Positions 23,050-34,264 of a stretch of DNA of 64,000 nt are shown here, piece by piece. Under the pieces are notes generated by a model that made no database searches, was not told the origin of the DNA, and saw nothing but the letters and a program-made list of their open reading frames with translations. The stretch's first letter is position 1, and each line of letters begins with the position of its first letter. The position numbers and the translations under genes are program-made. The stretch is from Bactrocera neohumeralis (Eukaryota; Arthropoda; Insecta; Diptera; Tephritidae): contig NC_065919.1 in NCBI RefSeq assembly GCF_024586455.1, forward strand, positions 41,888,839 to 41,952,838, in the 5' to 3' direction.

Positions 23050-23520
23050 CGTGTATTGCAAAGGGTGACCCATTTTGAGGTCTCCTACTTTTTTAAAGAA
23101 AAAGCACACCAACTTAAAATTTTATGGGGAATGTTTATTATTACTCCAAAGAATATTATTTGGCATTTATTTTTTGAAGATTTTCTCTTTCAAAAGTTGG
23201 CCGCTGCAACGTCTCAGACGGCCCATTCTTTCACAACTCATTCGAGCTTTTCGACTGGTAACTGGCAAATGACGCCGATGTTTCCACCAGCCCACAAACC
23301 GCAGTGTTTTTCTTGAATCTCCTCAGGTTGCTCTTCGTTCCAAATGCACAAATTTTGCTTGTTTACATACCCATTGAGCTAGAAATGTGTCTCATCGCGG
23401 AACAAAATGTGGACGGAAAACGTTGAATCTTCTAGAATTTTTCAAGTTTTTAAGAGCCCATGGAGCGAAGTGATGTCACTTGGGAAAGTCGAGCAGTTTC
23501 AGTCTGGCACAAATTCTCTT
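23050..23520 (-). pseudogene. Degenerate transposon of the DDE_3 'rosa-like' group
   Basis: The minus strand shows disordered motifs of this family: FVPRRDTFLAQWVCKQNLCIW-like text near 23370 and GLWAGGNIGVI near 23290. The family's usual order is DETHFxLNGYVNxQNxRIW followed by VWCGLWxGGIIGPYFF. A TIR-like GGGTGACCCATTTTGAGGTC is at about 23064. The copy at 30985-31450 is equally broken. Another member with a better C-terminus is at 50918-51235. Confidence 0.6.
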
Positions 23521-23524
23521 ATTA

Positions 23525-24343
23525 GAAATAAATAAATCCTTTATTGCTTTATTTGACACAAAATTAAATCAGTTCAGTACAGACCGGGAGATATGTTACG
23601 AATTCTTAGTCATACTTAAATTTAAACTCTTAACGTGACTTTTCCAAAAATTATACGCTGAACCAAAATATTAATTTTAGATAGTTCGTTAACTCTGGAA
23701 TTCAAAAAGGAATCTAATATCGAATTGATTATCCACTTATATTTAAAATTTCAAAAGCAAGAAAATTCAACCACAGACATTTTTTCTCCAAAGGAGAAAA
23801 AGACATAATCACAAACTCTTCTATGGTACCGTGCCTCAGGTGATACCTTAAGAAAGAATTCGCTCCGATATTTTAATATAAATAACACAATTGCCACTCT
23901 ACAAGAAATTACTTTTAAGACATGCTTACGAAACAATCAGAATACATATTACCATATGTAAGTGTTCTAATTCTTTAAATTCCTTCTTTGTCCTAAAACG
24001 AAATGCTATTTTATTGCCCCCAGTATCATTGCAACATATTTGAAAAATATCTTTTGAACAATAATATTTGCATTCAATTTCCCTCTTGCGAGTGTAAATA
24101 TGTATAAACAGCCAAGCAATTTTTCAAATGCCCAACCAATTATATTTTTCATTAGCTCTGTACTTAACTTTACATTTCGGCAAAATCACAAATCCCAAAG
24201 CAATAAGTCGGACGCTTATGATAAATACGAAATTTATTTGTAAACAAAATTACCCAAATACAAATGTAAGGGTCGCCATAAATTTTGGAAAGAATATACT
24301 AAATCCTCGCTCAATTTCTTTCGTCCTTTTGCTTTTCTTCCAG
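23525..24343. other. Receptor intron sequence, no gene
   Basis: The open frame at 24128-24424 overlaps the next exon's splice acceptor. Its intronic part recurs at 32041 and 49430 only as conserved intron, so it is not a protein gene. Confidence 0.6.
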
Positions 24344-24494
24344 TTACAATACCATTTTCATGATTCTCACGTATATACTGTCCATCATTTCGATGACGGT
24401 CACTTATTCACGAGTCGGCATTGAACTTTGGGACTCAAAGACGATTGGAGAGTATACGCCCAGACACGTGGAGAATGTTCGAAGTAAGCGGAGG
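24344..24494 (+). pseudogene. TkR99D: Tachykinin receptor exon (TM5, start of ICL3), copy A1
   Basis: The acceptor TTCCAG ends at 24343 and the donor GTGAGT begins at 24495. The 151-bp exon completes the Val codon, then reads YNTIFMILTYIL, MTVTYSRVGIELW, SKTIGEYTPRHVENVRSKRR. This is TM5 and the basic start of ICL3. It ends in phase 0. The frame is open here. Compared with copy A2 (32258) it differs at 7 of 151 bases; A2 keeps the probably ancestral Pro and Gly but has a stop. Confidence 0.85.
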
Positions 24495-24741
24495 GTGAGT
24501 GAAAGTCACCAAATATCATAAATATTGCTATAAAAAGAATACCGATCATTACGTGTCATTTCAAATGAAAGCACATTTTTTAGCGAAATTGTCTTCATTC
24601 GTTGAGGTTTTTCCTTTTAATTTCCTCGGGAATTGTTGCTTCAACAACTTTTTTTATACTCTTGCAACAAGTTGCTACATAGTGTAACCTAACGGTGTTT
24701 AGTAGTATCATTTAAGACTAATCGAGATAAATTTAGAATTT

Positions 24742-25560
24742 TACATATACATTGTGGCAAAAAAGTACCCGGAAATTGTAAATGAAGACTAATTATTCAT
24801 CAGTATTTCAAAGTAATCCCAACCAGATGTAATACATTTATGCCATCTAGTTTTCTAGTCCATGAAACACTTTTTGAAATAAGAAGAAAAAATCACACGA
24901 AGCCAAATCAGGTGAAGACGGTGGTTAATCGATGGTTTTCATTGCGTTTTTGACTTTAAATTCGGTCATAATTGTGGCTTAATGCGATGGTGCATTATCA
25001 TCGTGTAAATTCCACAATTCAGGCCGTTTTCAATGAATGTTCTCACACAAACGCCTCAACACGATAAAATATTGGAACTTATTGACCGTCTATCCTCCGG
25101 CAAATTCATGATGCGACAAACCACGAATATTGAAAAAATCAATGACAAACAGTGAGCATCAGAATGATTTGATCGGCTTTGGCGTGTTTTTTTTTTTGTT
25201 TTCGGCTCGTCTTTTCCCTTCATTACGATGATTGTTGACTTGTTTAGATGTAAATTCATAAACCCATGTCTCATTGGCAATTATAATGCTCTCCATAAAT
25301 GTGGGAACGGAATTCGAAAGATCAAGGATAACCAAAGAGACCAGTTCACGGTGTTCTTTTTGAAAACAATTAGCTTTGTAGGGACGAGTCGAGCAAGAAC
25401 GCGTTTAATACCCGAAATATCCACAAAAACATTCAAACAGAAATGCGAGAGATGTCGAGCTCTCTTGCCATCTCTCTAATGATTTTCAAGCATCATATCC
25501 TTCACTTTTGTAATATTTTCATCAGTTGAAGAGGTCGAAAGTCACACTTTACAGTATAAA
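24742..25560 (-). pseudogene. Mariner transposase remnant, copy A1
   Basis: Minus-strand text with several frame changes follows the mariner order: STSSTDENITKVKDMMLENH (near 25500), QKEHRELVSL, IIIANETWVYEFTSKQV (near 25260), then a C-terminus with KTRWHKCITSGWDYFE (near 24830). In the ANETW motif, the GDETW catalytic Asp is replaced by Asn. A possible end repeat TGTGGCAAAAAAGTACCCGG begins at 24754. Inactive. Confidence 0.75.
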
Positions 25561-26125
25561 AATCAAACATCTATGAAGTTGTCTGATTAAAAATTTGTAG
25601 AAACATTGCTCTCAAGATATTTCATTTTACTCCCAAAAACGTTCGAAGTCGGAGCATAACTTTTCAAGAACCACCAAATACATGGATCAGAGTGCAATGG
25701 CTGAGTTTTTACCGAACAAGTCGATCAATCAGTGAGGTCTAGTATTGAAATTCGTAACGACTTGCTAGCCCCTATACCTTATTTGATTTGGTGATGAGAA
25801 CAAACTATAGGATCGGGTTCATTTTTCATTGAACAGAGAGCACTAAAATTTAATTCTGGAGAACAGATGTATTTGGCCGTATTTCACAAAGAAAGAATTA
25901 AATATTCAGTATGTATTTCAACTGCTTCAAATCCGGTAATGCAATCATCAGAAGTGGCTACATCTGGCGATTACACATTATATGTGCCAGTATTCATACA
26001 TACAACCAACTAATTTATAAAACCTGTAGATACCTTCATATACGATATTCGTTTAATATCTGCTTTCATAGAATTTGGTTATCTTTCTGTCATTTATCAT
26101 TTCTTTTTAAATCTTGCTGCTGCAG
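25561..26125. other. Receptor intron sequence
   Basis: Nothing was recognised. The region ends in the splice acceptor of the TM6-TM7 exon. Confidence 0.5.
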
Positions 26126-26330
26126 GTATTGAAAATGATGACATGATGATGGTTATGGTGCTGATGTTCGCCGTTTGTTGATTGCCCTTTCACATCTATT
26201 TCAGAGTCACATCATGTTATCCGGCGCTGACACAGACTCCTTTCATTCAGGAAGTCTATTTAGGCATCTATTGGCTGGCCATGAGTAACTCCATGCACAA
26301 TCCGATTATCCACTGCTGGAGGAACTCAAG
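26126..26330 (+). pseudogene. TkR99D: Tachykinin receptor exon (TM6-TM7), copy A1, frameshift and stop
   Basis: Acceptor CTGCAG and donor GTATGT bound a 205-bp exon. It opens as VLKMM in the frame set by exon 3. An 8-bp insertion (ACATGATG, partly duplicating the surrounding ATGATG) then shifts the frame. In the shifted frame it continues MVMVLMFAVC, a TGA where the conserved Trp of the CWxP motif is expected, then LPFHIYFRVTSCYPALTQ, QEVYLGIYWLAMSNSMHNPIIHCWRNSR. The NPxxY motif is also changed to NPIIH. Three independent losses in the most constrained helices mean this copy cannot be a normal receptor. Confidence 0.85.
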
Positions 26331-28910
26331 GTATGTATATTCAACTTTACAAATGCCAGTCATGCAGTCGACACGTTTTCAATTCAAAGGGGTATGTGAC
26401 ATACACATAAAAACGTTTTCTTTCGCTTGGCAGGGCAGGATAGATGTGAAGTCATTTTTTTTTTAACTGAGCGCCGAGCAAAGTCAAATTTATGCAGTTT
26501 TGTGCTATTGGGAAAATTTAAATTCGTTTAAAAGAAGGAATGCGTAAGTCTCAGCCCTGTATATGAACTTGTGAAAATTTACTAGAACCTTGTAATTGGT
26601 TTTCATTTTATGAACGATTGTATGGACGAATTTCTGACCGAACAGCTCCATCAATTTTTTTTTATTATTTTACCCCTTTAGTTGTAACCTCTGCCTAACA
26701 CATATCAAATACTTAGCTAAATTATTGGCAGTACTGAGAGTTCAATTCGAAGAATTTATAATAGAATAAAATACTTATTATCTTGCTCACAAAGACTCTA
26801 TTGTTTAACTCCAATCCTTCAATCACGATTATTTCACACAGTATCATACATTTACTTTCTTACTTCCCCAAATTGTGCGTATATTCATTATATACATTAG
26901 GGCTTCCTTTTTTCCCCAAGTTGATTTGTTTAAAACGGCTCCTGAAGTTTCACTTGTAGCCATAAAAAAATCCAATGTAATCAAGCTCATTGTTTTTTAT
27001 TTAACCCGTGCCTAAATTATTTTACTTTTCCATATACTAATTTACATAGAATTTTTCATCTTTAGCAAAAATTTTTCTATCTCCAGAGCAATGAGATCTA
27101 CAACTTTAAAAAATTTCTACACTAATACAAAACTTTTCGATCTATACAAAAGTTGTGAATGATTTTTTCATAAAAAAGTTCCTTTAAATATAATACGCAG
27201 TTGATGTTAAGCATTAAATGTACTATATTCATATAGTGCACCATGTCGTATGAGCAACACATAGTAATAATCACTTGAATGCTCAAGTGATTTAATACAT
27301 ACATATATAAATCGTACGGTTCATAACTCTTAAAGGAATTGATTTAGAAAAACCATTAAGATCTGTTTTGTAGGCACAGATTATTTACAATAGAATATCA
27401 CTTTTTAAAAGTAGCAGATTCACTTTCTAATGCAAAATATCAAACATACATGTAAAAAGAAATCTGACTTCGACACGGTTTGTTTTGAAAATGAAAGGCT
27501 TTTTTGCATTGAATTCTAAACTAAAACTTTAGCGATCAACTTAAAAATGACTTAACTTAGAGAGTATATGATAATATATAGTATACATTAGTATTGTATT
27601 TTGAGTACAATTTATTTTTTATGTCGAAACCAATCAACGTCATTAGTGAACTTAACATTTTGTTACATCCACTGCTTTTTGCGTTTCAATCCATCAGCCC
27701 TCTTAGTTTGGTTAAATAGTCTAATGGTTTAAAGACATTTATCGCAATAAATCGCAAGCCTGGCTAAGCACAAATAGGCGAACATTTATTTAAAGGAATT
27801 ACATGCCGAGCGTGTTGGAGCGAAACTCCCAAATACGAAAAGTCAAACTTATACCGATTTAGGTAATGGTGTTCCATATTGCGAAATTCAAAAAACTTTG
27901 AAAGAACCTATATGATGTCAGGCGGTTACATAACAGCAAGCCACAGACTGCTGACGATAAGCTGTTTGGGCCTGATTGTGAGGAATAGCGGAGCTGTGTA
28001 CCAAAATTGTACAAGAAGTTTTTAAAATGTTGAATAAAAGAAATATTTTGTTAGGGACAACAATGAGCAAAACATGCAATAGTTAAGGTTTGAGTAAAAC
28101 ACCAACGGAGGAAGACTGTTCATAATTCGATAAACATTATATCATTTAGAGAGATTCTTACAAAATTGCATTTTGAGGAATGAAACCATCGGCATTTCAT
28201 CAAAGCCGCAAATCACCAGTATTTTTGTAATATTTAAGCCACAAATTAGTCGAAATAAGTATAATGTTATGGTTCGAATCACAGATAGAGTAAAGTACAG
28301 AAATCAAAAGATTTCTAAATTTGGCACAGCAGCCTTAATTTTTGATTAATAGGGAAGTCACATACGTGATGTTGCAACGACATACAACAATGAGCAAAAA
28401 ATAAAGCGTTTAATCCAAACTCTTAATTTATTCAAACAATTTTTTCATATGCCAAGACTGCGATTTTTGTAATATTTAAAATTAGTCTATCAACACATAC
28501 AGAAATCAAAAGATTTAAAACAGAGGTCCACAATGGGAAGCATGATTTTAAAAAGTGAAGCGTTTCAAGCTCTGTTAAAAGTTCATTCCTAAGAATTTAA
28601 AGCTATGATTTCTTTAATGTAAGATAGAGAAAAATAAATTTAACGATTTCTATAAGCTAGCTTAATTTTCTAATACTCTCATTGAAACAGCACAATATTG
28701 ATCTATACTAAGTAAAATTCGAATGCAATGTTCCGAATGCATCATTGTTGACCTGTTAGATATTAAAGGTATTGGGACACTGCGAAGTACTTTAGAGAAG
28801 CAACATTAGATATAGCCACAGTATATTCCTTAAAATATTTTATATATTGAGATGCAAAGATAATGTCAAATAGTTGTAAGCTTTTATTGTTACTATTATT
28901 CTAAAATCCT
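26331..28910. other. Non-coding stretch, colinear with the other units
   Basis: No exon was recognised. 26690-26860 recurs at 34615-34790 and 49740-50040. The C-terminal tail exons present in unit B (54652 and 55034) are missing from the matching position here. Confidence 0.5.
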
Positions 28911-29620
28911 TTATACCCTGAACAGTATTTAAGTTATTCACGATGTTTGTAACACCCAGAAAAAAGCGTCAGAGACCCTATAAAGTATAAAAACGTTAAC
29001 CTCGGTTGCACCGAAGCAACACCTTCAAGGTGTGCATTTAGTAACTATGTGTTCAGTTTGTGGAAGTTATAAGGTAGTAATCCCATCTGAACAATTTTTT
29101 CGGAGATTACATTGTTGCCTTAGAAAATAATTTATACCAAATTTCGTGAATATATCTTGTCAAATGTGAAAGTTGTCCATACGAGAACTTGATTCCGATC
29201 GTTCAGATTGTATGACAGCTATATGCTATAGTTAACCGACCTGAACAATTTCTTCGGAGATTACATTTTTGCCTTAGAAAATAACATATATCAAATTTCG
29301 TGAATATATCTTGTCAAATGTGAAAGTTGTCCATACAAGCATTTGATTCCGATCGTTCAGTTTGTATGGCAGCTATATGTTATAGTGGTCCGATATCGGC
29401 CGTTCCGACAAATGAGTAGCTTCTTGAAGAGAAAATGACTTTTGCAAAATTTCAAAACGATCTTTTATAAACTGAGGGACTAGTTCTTATATATATACAG
29501 ACAGACGGACAGACGGACATGGCTAATTCGACTTTATACTTTATAGGGTCTCCGACGATTCCTTCTTGGTGTTACCACTTCGTGACAAACTTAATATTTT
29601 GTTCGGAGTATAATAAGGTT
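28911..29620 (+). repeat. TATACCCTGAACA-family repeat, copy A1
   Basis: It starts TTTATACCCTGAACAG and ends GTGACAAACTTAATATTTTG..GAGTATA. Inside are two modules of about 170 bp that repeat a GGAGATTACATT..GCCTTAGAAAATAA..GATCGTTCAG pattern, and an AGACAGACGGACAGACGGACA block near 29500. A CGGTTGCACCG hairpin is near 29002. No ORF. Confidence 0.65.
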
Positions 29621-30092
29621 ACCCAGAGTAATTATTGAAGTGATTATTGAAGCACAAGTTCGATGTCTATATTAAGTAAACAACCTGTTCATAATTAATT
29701 TTCTGTGTCACAATTCGCCAAGTTGTATTCAGTCAACAAGTGTTGAAATGGACCCCTAAATTTTATGTGCATGTTTAGCTCAAATAAATCACCTAACCAA
29801 TGTCAACTTTCCGTTTTCTAACATAAATGGAATATGTAATAACCGGCAGTCGCTTATTAGTTTTAGCGTATCGTACTTCACAAAACAATACTGCTTTCTA
29901 TTAAATGTATCTGGAAATAAAAACCTTTGATATTGATATTGGCGATGGCTGTTTTTTACAGACAAAATTGCTAAATTTAAGTGCTACAAATCTCAACGGG
30001 TTTCCATTATCGGTAGTAACGAATCACCTCTAAATTTCAAACTTCTACTTGTATATGATTATAATCGTGCAACATGCTGCTAAAGAGTATAA

Positions 30093-30588
30093 TACAAGGT
30101 GCGTTCCAAACTAATCAGAACTTAAGAAACAGAACAAATGGTTTTTTCGGCAAAATCAGTTTATTTTATTCAAAACAATCTCCTTCTGCTTCAATATAGC
30201 TTTTTGCATGGTCCAAAAGCATGTCGAACGAGTGTTTTAGCTCGTTGGCCGGTATGGCCGCCAGTATGCCGTTGCAAGCCTTTCGAATGGCCTCTACGTG
30301 TGCATATCGCTATCCTTTCATGGGCAAATGCATTATTCCAAAAAGAATGAAGTCGCTGGCCAATCAACTGAATACGGGAGTGGTTAATGGTTAAAATGAT
30401 TTTTTGGGCAAATAATCGTCCTTCGAATGGGTTCTGAGAAATTTTTGGTCGTAACTTTTGATGAATTCACGCACAGTTTCGATGGAATTTCTGATGATCA
30501 CGGATTTTTATTGGCCCACATGTTGATCGTCATTTATGTCCTCGCGACCACTTTGAAAACGTTGAAGACACTCCTACACTCTGCCGGG
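30093..30588 (-). mobile_element. Mariner deletion derivative, cut by the gap
   Basis: It begins with the terminal repeat TACAAGGTGCGTTCCAAACT. Minus-strand text encodes the C-terminal end of mariner transposase (SFDMLLDHAKSYIEAEGD near 30210). It then jumps to N-terminal sequence (near 30460-30588) and is broken off by the N run. It is the same family as 12877-13559. It lies at a TA in the GAGTATA end of another repeat copy. Confidence 0.8.
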
Positions 30589-30688
30589 NNNNNNNNNNNN
30601 NNNNNNNNNNNNNNNNNNNNNNNNNNNNNNNNNNNNNNNNNNNNNNNNNNNNNNNNNNNNNNNNNNNNNNNNNNNNNNNNNNNNNNNN
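30589..30688. other. Assembly gap of 100 N
   Basis: Exactly 100 N. Its flanks are two copies of the same locus: the sequence before the gap matches about 38640, and the sequence after it matches about 22770. Confidence 0.98.
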
Positions 30689-30778
30689 GCAAAAGTCGAA
30701 CTGAAGGATGGTACCCGAATTAGCAGCCTTACGCCGGTAGCCCGATGGTCCCACGAATCATTCGCAACAGGAAAATGT
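30689..30778 (+). pseudogene. TkR99D: Tachykinin receptor exon 2 fragment, copy A2
   Basis: Only the 3' part is present because the gap precedes it. It retains VELKDGTRI, then differs (TTAGCAGCCTTACGCC instead of TTGTATGCTACGCC), which loses the ECL2 Cys and the WPDGPT frame. The donor is a weaker GTAAAT. Errors near a contig end could cause this. Confidence 0.75.
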
Positions 30779-30984
30779 GTAAATATGAGCTGCGCTATTA
30801 AAACAAGTGAAATAAGGAGTGTATGCAAAGGTATTGACGTAAATGCTGGAAGATGTGTTCTTGATACTCAATTTGCTACTAAAAATGAAATGAATTTCGC
30901 AGACTTACTTAATTGTTAATTGTTTGAGTTACTTAAATTTTTAGCTCCGTACTCAAGTTAGATACATACGTGTATTGCAAGGGT

Positions 30985-31450
30985 GACCAATTTTGAGGTC
31001 TCTCACTTTTTAAAGAAAAAGCACAACTAACCAAAATTTTTTTATGGGAATGCTTTCATTATTACCCAAATGAATATTATTTTACTTATTTTGAAGATTT
31101 TCTTCAAAGTTGGCCGCTGCAACGTCTCAGACGGGTCTTATTTTTGACAACCCATTCGAGCTTATTGGTAATTTACAAAATGACGCCGATTTTTCTCCAC
31201 CAGCCCACAAACCGCAGTAGCGCTGGATGAAATGGCAGGATCTTTGAATCTCTCAGATTGTTTCGTCCCAAATGCACAAATTTTGCTATTTTACATAACC
31301 ATTAAGCTAGAATCTGACTCATCGCGGAACAAAATTTGAACGGAAAACGTTGGATCTTCTAGGAACTTTTCAAGAGCCCATAGAGCGAAACGGTGTCACT
31401 TGGGACGGTCGAGTTTCAGTTCTAGCACAAATTGTATTTTGCACGATTTT
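30985..31450 (-). pseudogene. Degenerate DDE_3 'rosa-like' transposon, copy A2
   Basis: It matches 23050-23520 with many small deletions and differs by a short extra segment near 31220. No open frame. Confidence 0.55.
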
Positions 31451-32257
31451 AGACGAATTTCCTTATTGGAAATAAGTAAATCCTTTATTGCTTTATTTGA
31501 CACATAATTAAATCAGTCCAGTACAGACCGGGAGAGATGTTACCAATTCTTAGCCATACTTAAATTTAAACCCTTAAAGTGACTTTTCCAAAAATTACAC
31601 GTTGAACCAAAATATTAATTTTAGATAGTTCGTTAACTCTGGAATTCAAAAAGAAATCTAATATCGAATTGATTATCTATCCACTTATATTTCAAAAGCA
31701 AGAAAATCCAACCACAAACAGTTTTTCTCCAAAATAGATACAAACATAATCACAAACTCTTCTATGGTGCCGTACCTGAACGGATGCCTTGAAAGAGAGC
31801 ACGCTCCGAGATTTTAATATAAATAACACAATATTCCCTCTACAAGAAATGAGTTTTTTAAGTACTTGCTTTAATCAGTCAGAATATATACTTCCAATTC
31901 CTTCTTTGCCCTAAAACGAAATGCTATTTTATTGCCCACCAGTAGCATTTCAACTTGCTTAAAAAACAACAAACAATTGTACAACAATATTTCCGTTCAA
32001 TTTCCCTCTTGCGAGTGCAAATAACTCAGCAATTATTTAAATGCCCAACCAATTATATTTTTCATTAGCTCTGTACTTAATTTTACATTTCGGCAAAATC
32101 ACAAATCCCAAAGCAATAAGTCGGACGCTTATGATAAATACGAAATTTATTTGTAAACAAAATTACCCAAATACAAATGTAAGGGTCGCCATAAATTTTG
32201 GAAAGAATATACTAAATCCTCGCTCAATTTCTTTTGTCCTTTTACTTTCGTTTACAG

Positions 32258-32408
32258 TTACAATATCGTTTTCATGATTCTCACGTATATACTGCCCATC
32301 ATTTCGATGACGGTCACTTATTCACGAGTCGGCATTGAACTTTGGGGCTCAAAGACGATTGGAGAGTATACGCCCAGACACGTGTAGATTGTTCAAAGTA
32401 AGCGGAGG
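32258..32408 (+). pseudogene. TkR99D: Tachykinin receptor exon (TM5), copy A2, premature stop
   Basis: It has the same splice sites as 24344-24494 and reads YNIVFMILTYILPIIS and VGIELWGSKTIGEYTPRHV. A TAG then replaces the Glu codon, followed by Ile and Gln changes before SKRR. Its Pro and Gly match the family better than A1 does, so A1 and A2 have each gained separate changes. Confidence 0.85.
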
Positions 32409-32664
32409 GTGAGTAAAAGTCACTAAATATAATAAATATTACTATAAAATAATGCCGATCATTACGTGTCATTTCAAATGAAAGCACATTTTTTAGCGAA
32501 ATTGTCTTCATTCGTTGAGGTTTTTCCTTTTAATTTCCTCGGGAATTGTTGCTTCAACAACTTTTTTTATACTCTTGCAACAAGTTGCTACATGGTGTAA
32601 CCTAACGGTGGTTAGTAGTATCATTTAAGACTAATCGAGATAAATTTAGAATTTTACATATACA

Positions 32665-33480
32665 TTGTGGCAAAAAAGTACCCGGATATTGTAAATGAAG
32701 ACTTATTATTCATGAGTATTTCAAAGTAATCCCAACCAGATGTAATACATTTATGCCATCTAGTTTTCTAGTCCTTGAAACACTTTTTGAAATAGCAAGA
32801 AAAAATCACATGAAGCCAAATCAGGTGAAGACGGTGATTAATCGATGGTTTTCATTGCGTTTTTAACTTTAAATTCTGTCATAATTGTGGCTTAATGCGA
32901 TGATGCAGTATCATCGTGTAAATTCCACAATTCAGGCCGTTTTCAATGAATGTTCTCACACAAACGCCTCAACACGATAAAATATTTGGAACTCCTTATT
33001 GACCGTCTATCCCTCCGGCAAATTCATGATGCGACAAACCACGAATATTGAAAAAATCAATGACAAACAGTGAGCATCAGAATGATTTGATCGGCTTTGG
33101 CGTGTTTTTTTTTTTTGTTTACGATGATTGTTGACTTGTTTGGATGTAAACTCATAAAACCATGTCTCATTGGCAATTATAATGCTCTCCATGAATGTGG
33201 GACCGGAATTCGAAATATCAAGGATAACCAAAGAGACCAGTTCACGGTGTTCTTTTTGAAAACAATTAGCTTTGTAGGGACGAGTCGAGCAAGAACGAGT
33301 TTAATACCCGAAATTTCCACAAAAACATTCAAACGGAAACGCGAGAGATGTCGAGCTCTCTTGCTATCTCTCTAACCCTTGCCTGATGATTTTCAAGCAT
33401 CATATCCTTCACTTTTGTAATATTTTCATCAGTTGAAGAGGTCGAAAGTCACACTTTACAGTATAAAAATCAAACATCTA
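32665..33480 (-). pseudogene. Mariner transposase remnant, copy A2
   Basis: It matches 24742-25560. It reads ESIIIANETWFYEFTSKQVNNH and the same downstream KKKTRQSRSNHSD block, with a deletion of the DEPKTK-type text relative to A1. Confidence 0.75.
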
Positions 33481-34059
33481 TGAAGTTGTCTGATTAAAAA
33501 TTTGCAGAAACATTGCTCTCAAGATATTTCATTTTACTCCCAAAAACGTTCGAAGTCGGAGCATAACTTTTCAAGAACCCAGACACCAAATACATGGATC
33601 AGAGTGCAATGGCTGAGTTTTTACCGAACAAGTCGATCAATCAGTGAGGTCTAGTATTGAAATTCGGAACGACTTGCTAGCCCCTATATACCTTATTTGA
33701 TTTGGTGATGAGAACAAGCTATAGGATCGGGTTCATTTTTCATTGAACAGAGAGCACTAAAATTTAATTCTGGAGAACAGATGTATTTGGCCGTATTTCA
33801 CAAAGAAAGAATTAAATATTCAGTATGTATTTCAACTGCTTCAAATCCGGTAATGCAATCATCAGAAGTGGCTACATCTGGCGATTACACATTATATGTG
33901 CCAGTATTCATACATACAACCAACTAATTTATAAAACCTGATACCTTCATATACGATATTCGTTTGATATTTTCATTGAGCTCATATTACTAGCTGCTTT
34001 CATGGAATTTGGTTATGTTTCTGTCATTTATCATTTCTTTTTAAATCTTGCTGCTTCAG

Positions 34060-34264
34060 GTTGTGAAAATGATGACATGATGATGGTTGTGGTGCTGATA
34101 TTCGCCGTTTTTTGATTGCCCTTTCACATCTATTTCAGAGTCACATCATGTTATCCGGCGCTGACACAGACTCCTTTCATTCAGGAAGTCTATTTAGGCA
34201 TCTATTGGCTGGCCATGAGTAACTCCATGCACAATCCGATTATCCACTGCTGGAGGAACTCAAG
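34060..34264 (+). pseudogene. TkR99D: Tachykinin receptor exon (TM6-TM7), copy A2, frameshift and stop
   Basis: It has the same length and splice sites as 26126-26330 and opens VVKMM, which is the family's expected start. It has the identical 8-bp insertion and the same TGA at the CWxP Trp, here preceded by Phe instead of Cys. It then reads LPFHIYFRVTSCYPALTQ through NPIIHCWRNSR. The shared lesions predate the A1/A2 split and are not random sequencing errors. Confidence 0.87.

Larger units (their letters stand above)
22770..30588 (+). repeat. Large duplicated segment, copy 1 (left of the second N gap)
   Basis: This 7.8-kb segment matches 30689 to about 38640 in direct orientation, including three receptor exons. 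Identity is high for most of its length, but the part around 27500-29620 is rearranged relative to 35450-38050. The copy ends at the N gap inside a mariner. Confidence 0.9.

Noticed and set aside
24128..24424. ORF of 98 aa repeated at 32041 and 49430
   Set aside because: It is the receptor intron plus the first bases of the TM5 exon; the repetition reflects the duplication. It is broken in unit B and has no protein features.
26126..26330. A-to-I editing restoring the TM6 tryptophan (UGA to UGG)
   Set aside because: Attractive for a fly neuronal gene, but editing cannot repair the 8-bp insertion just upstream, and unit B has TAA, which would need two edits.
28911..29620. Spaced similar modules suggestive of a CRISPR-like array
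   Set aside because: Two imperfect modules of about 170 bp in a eukaryotic interspersed repeat; there are no short identical repeats with unique spacers.
30427..30828. ORFs crossing the second N run
   Set aside because: As above; the left side is mariner and the right side is receptor exon 2.
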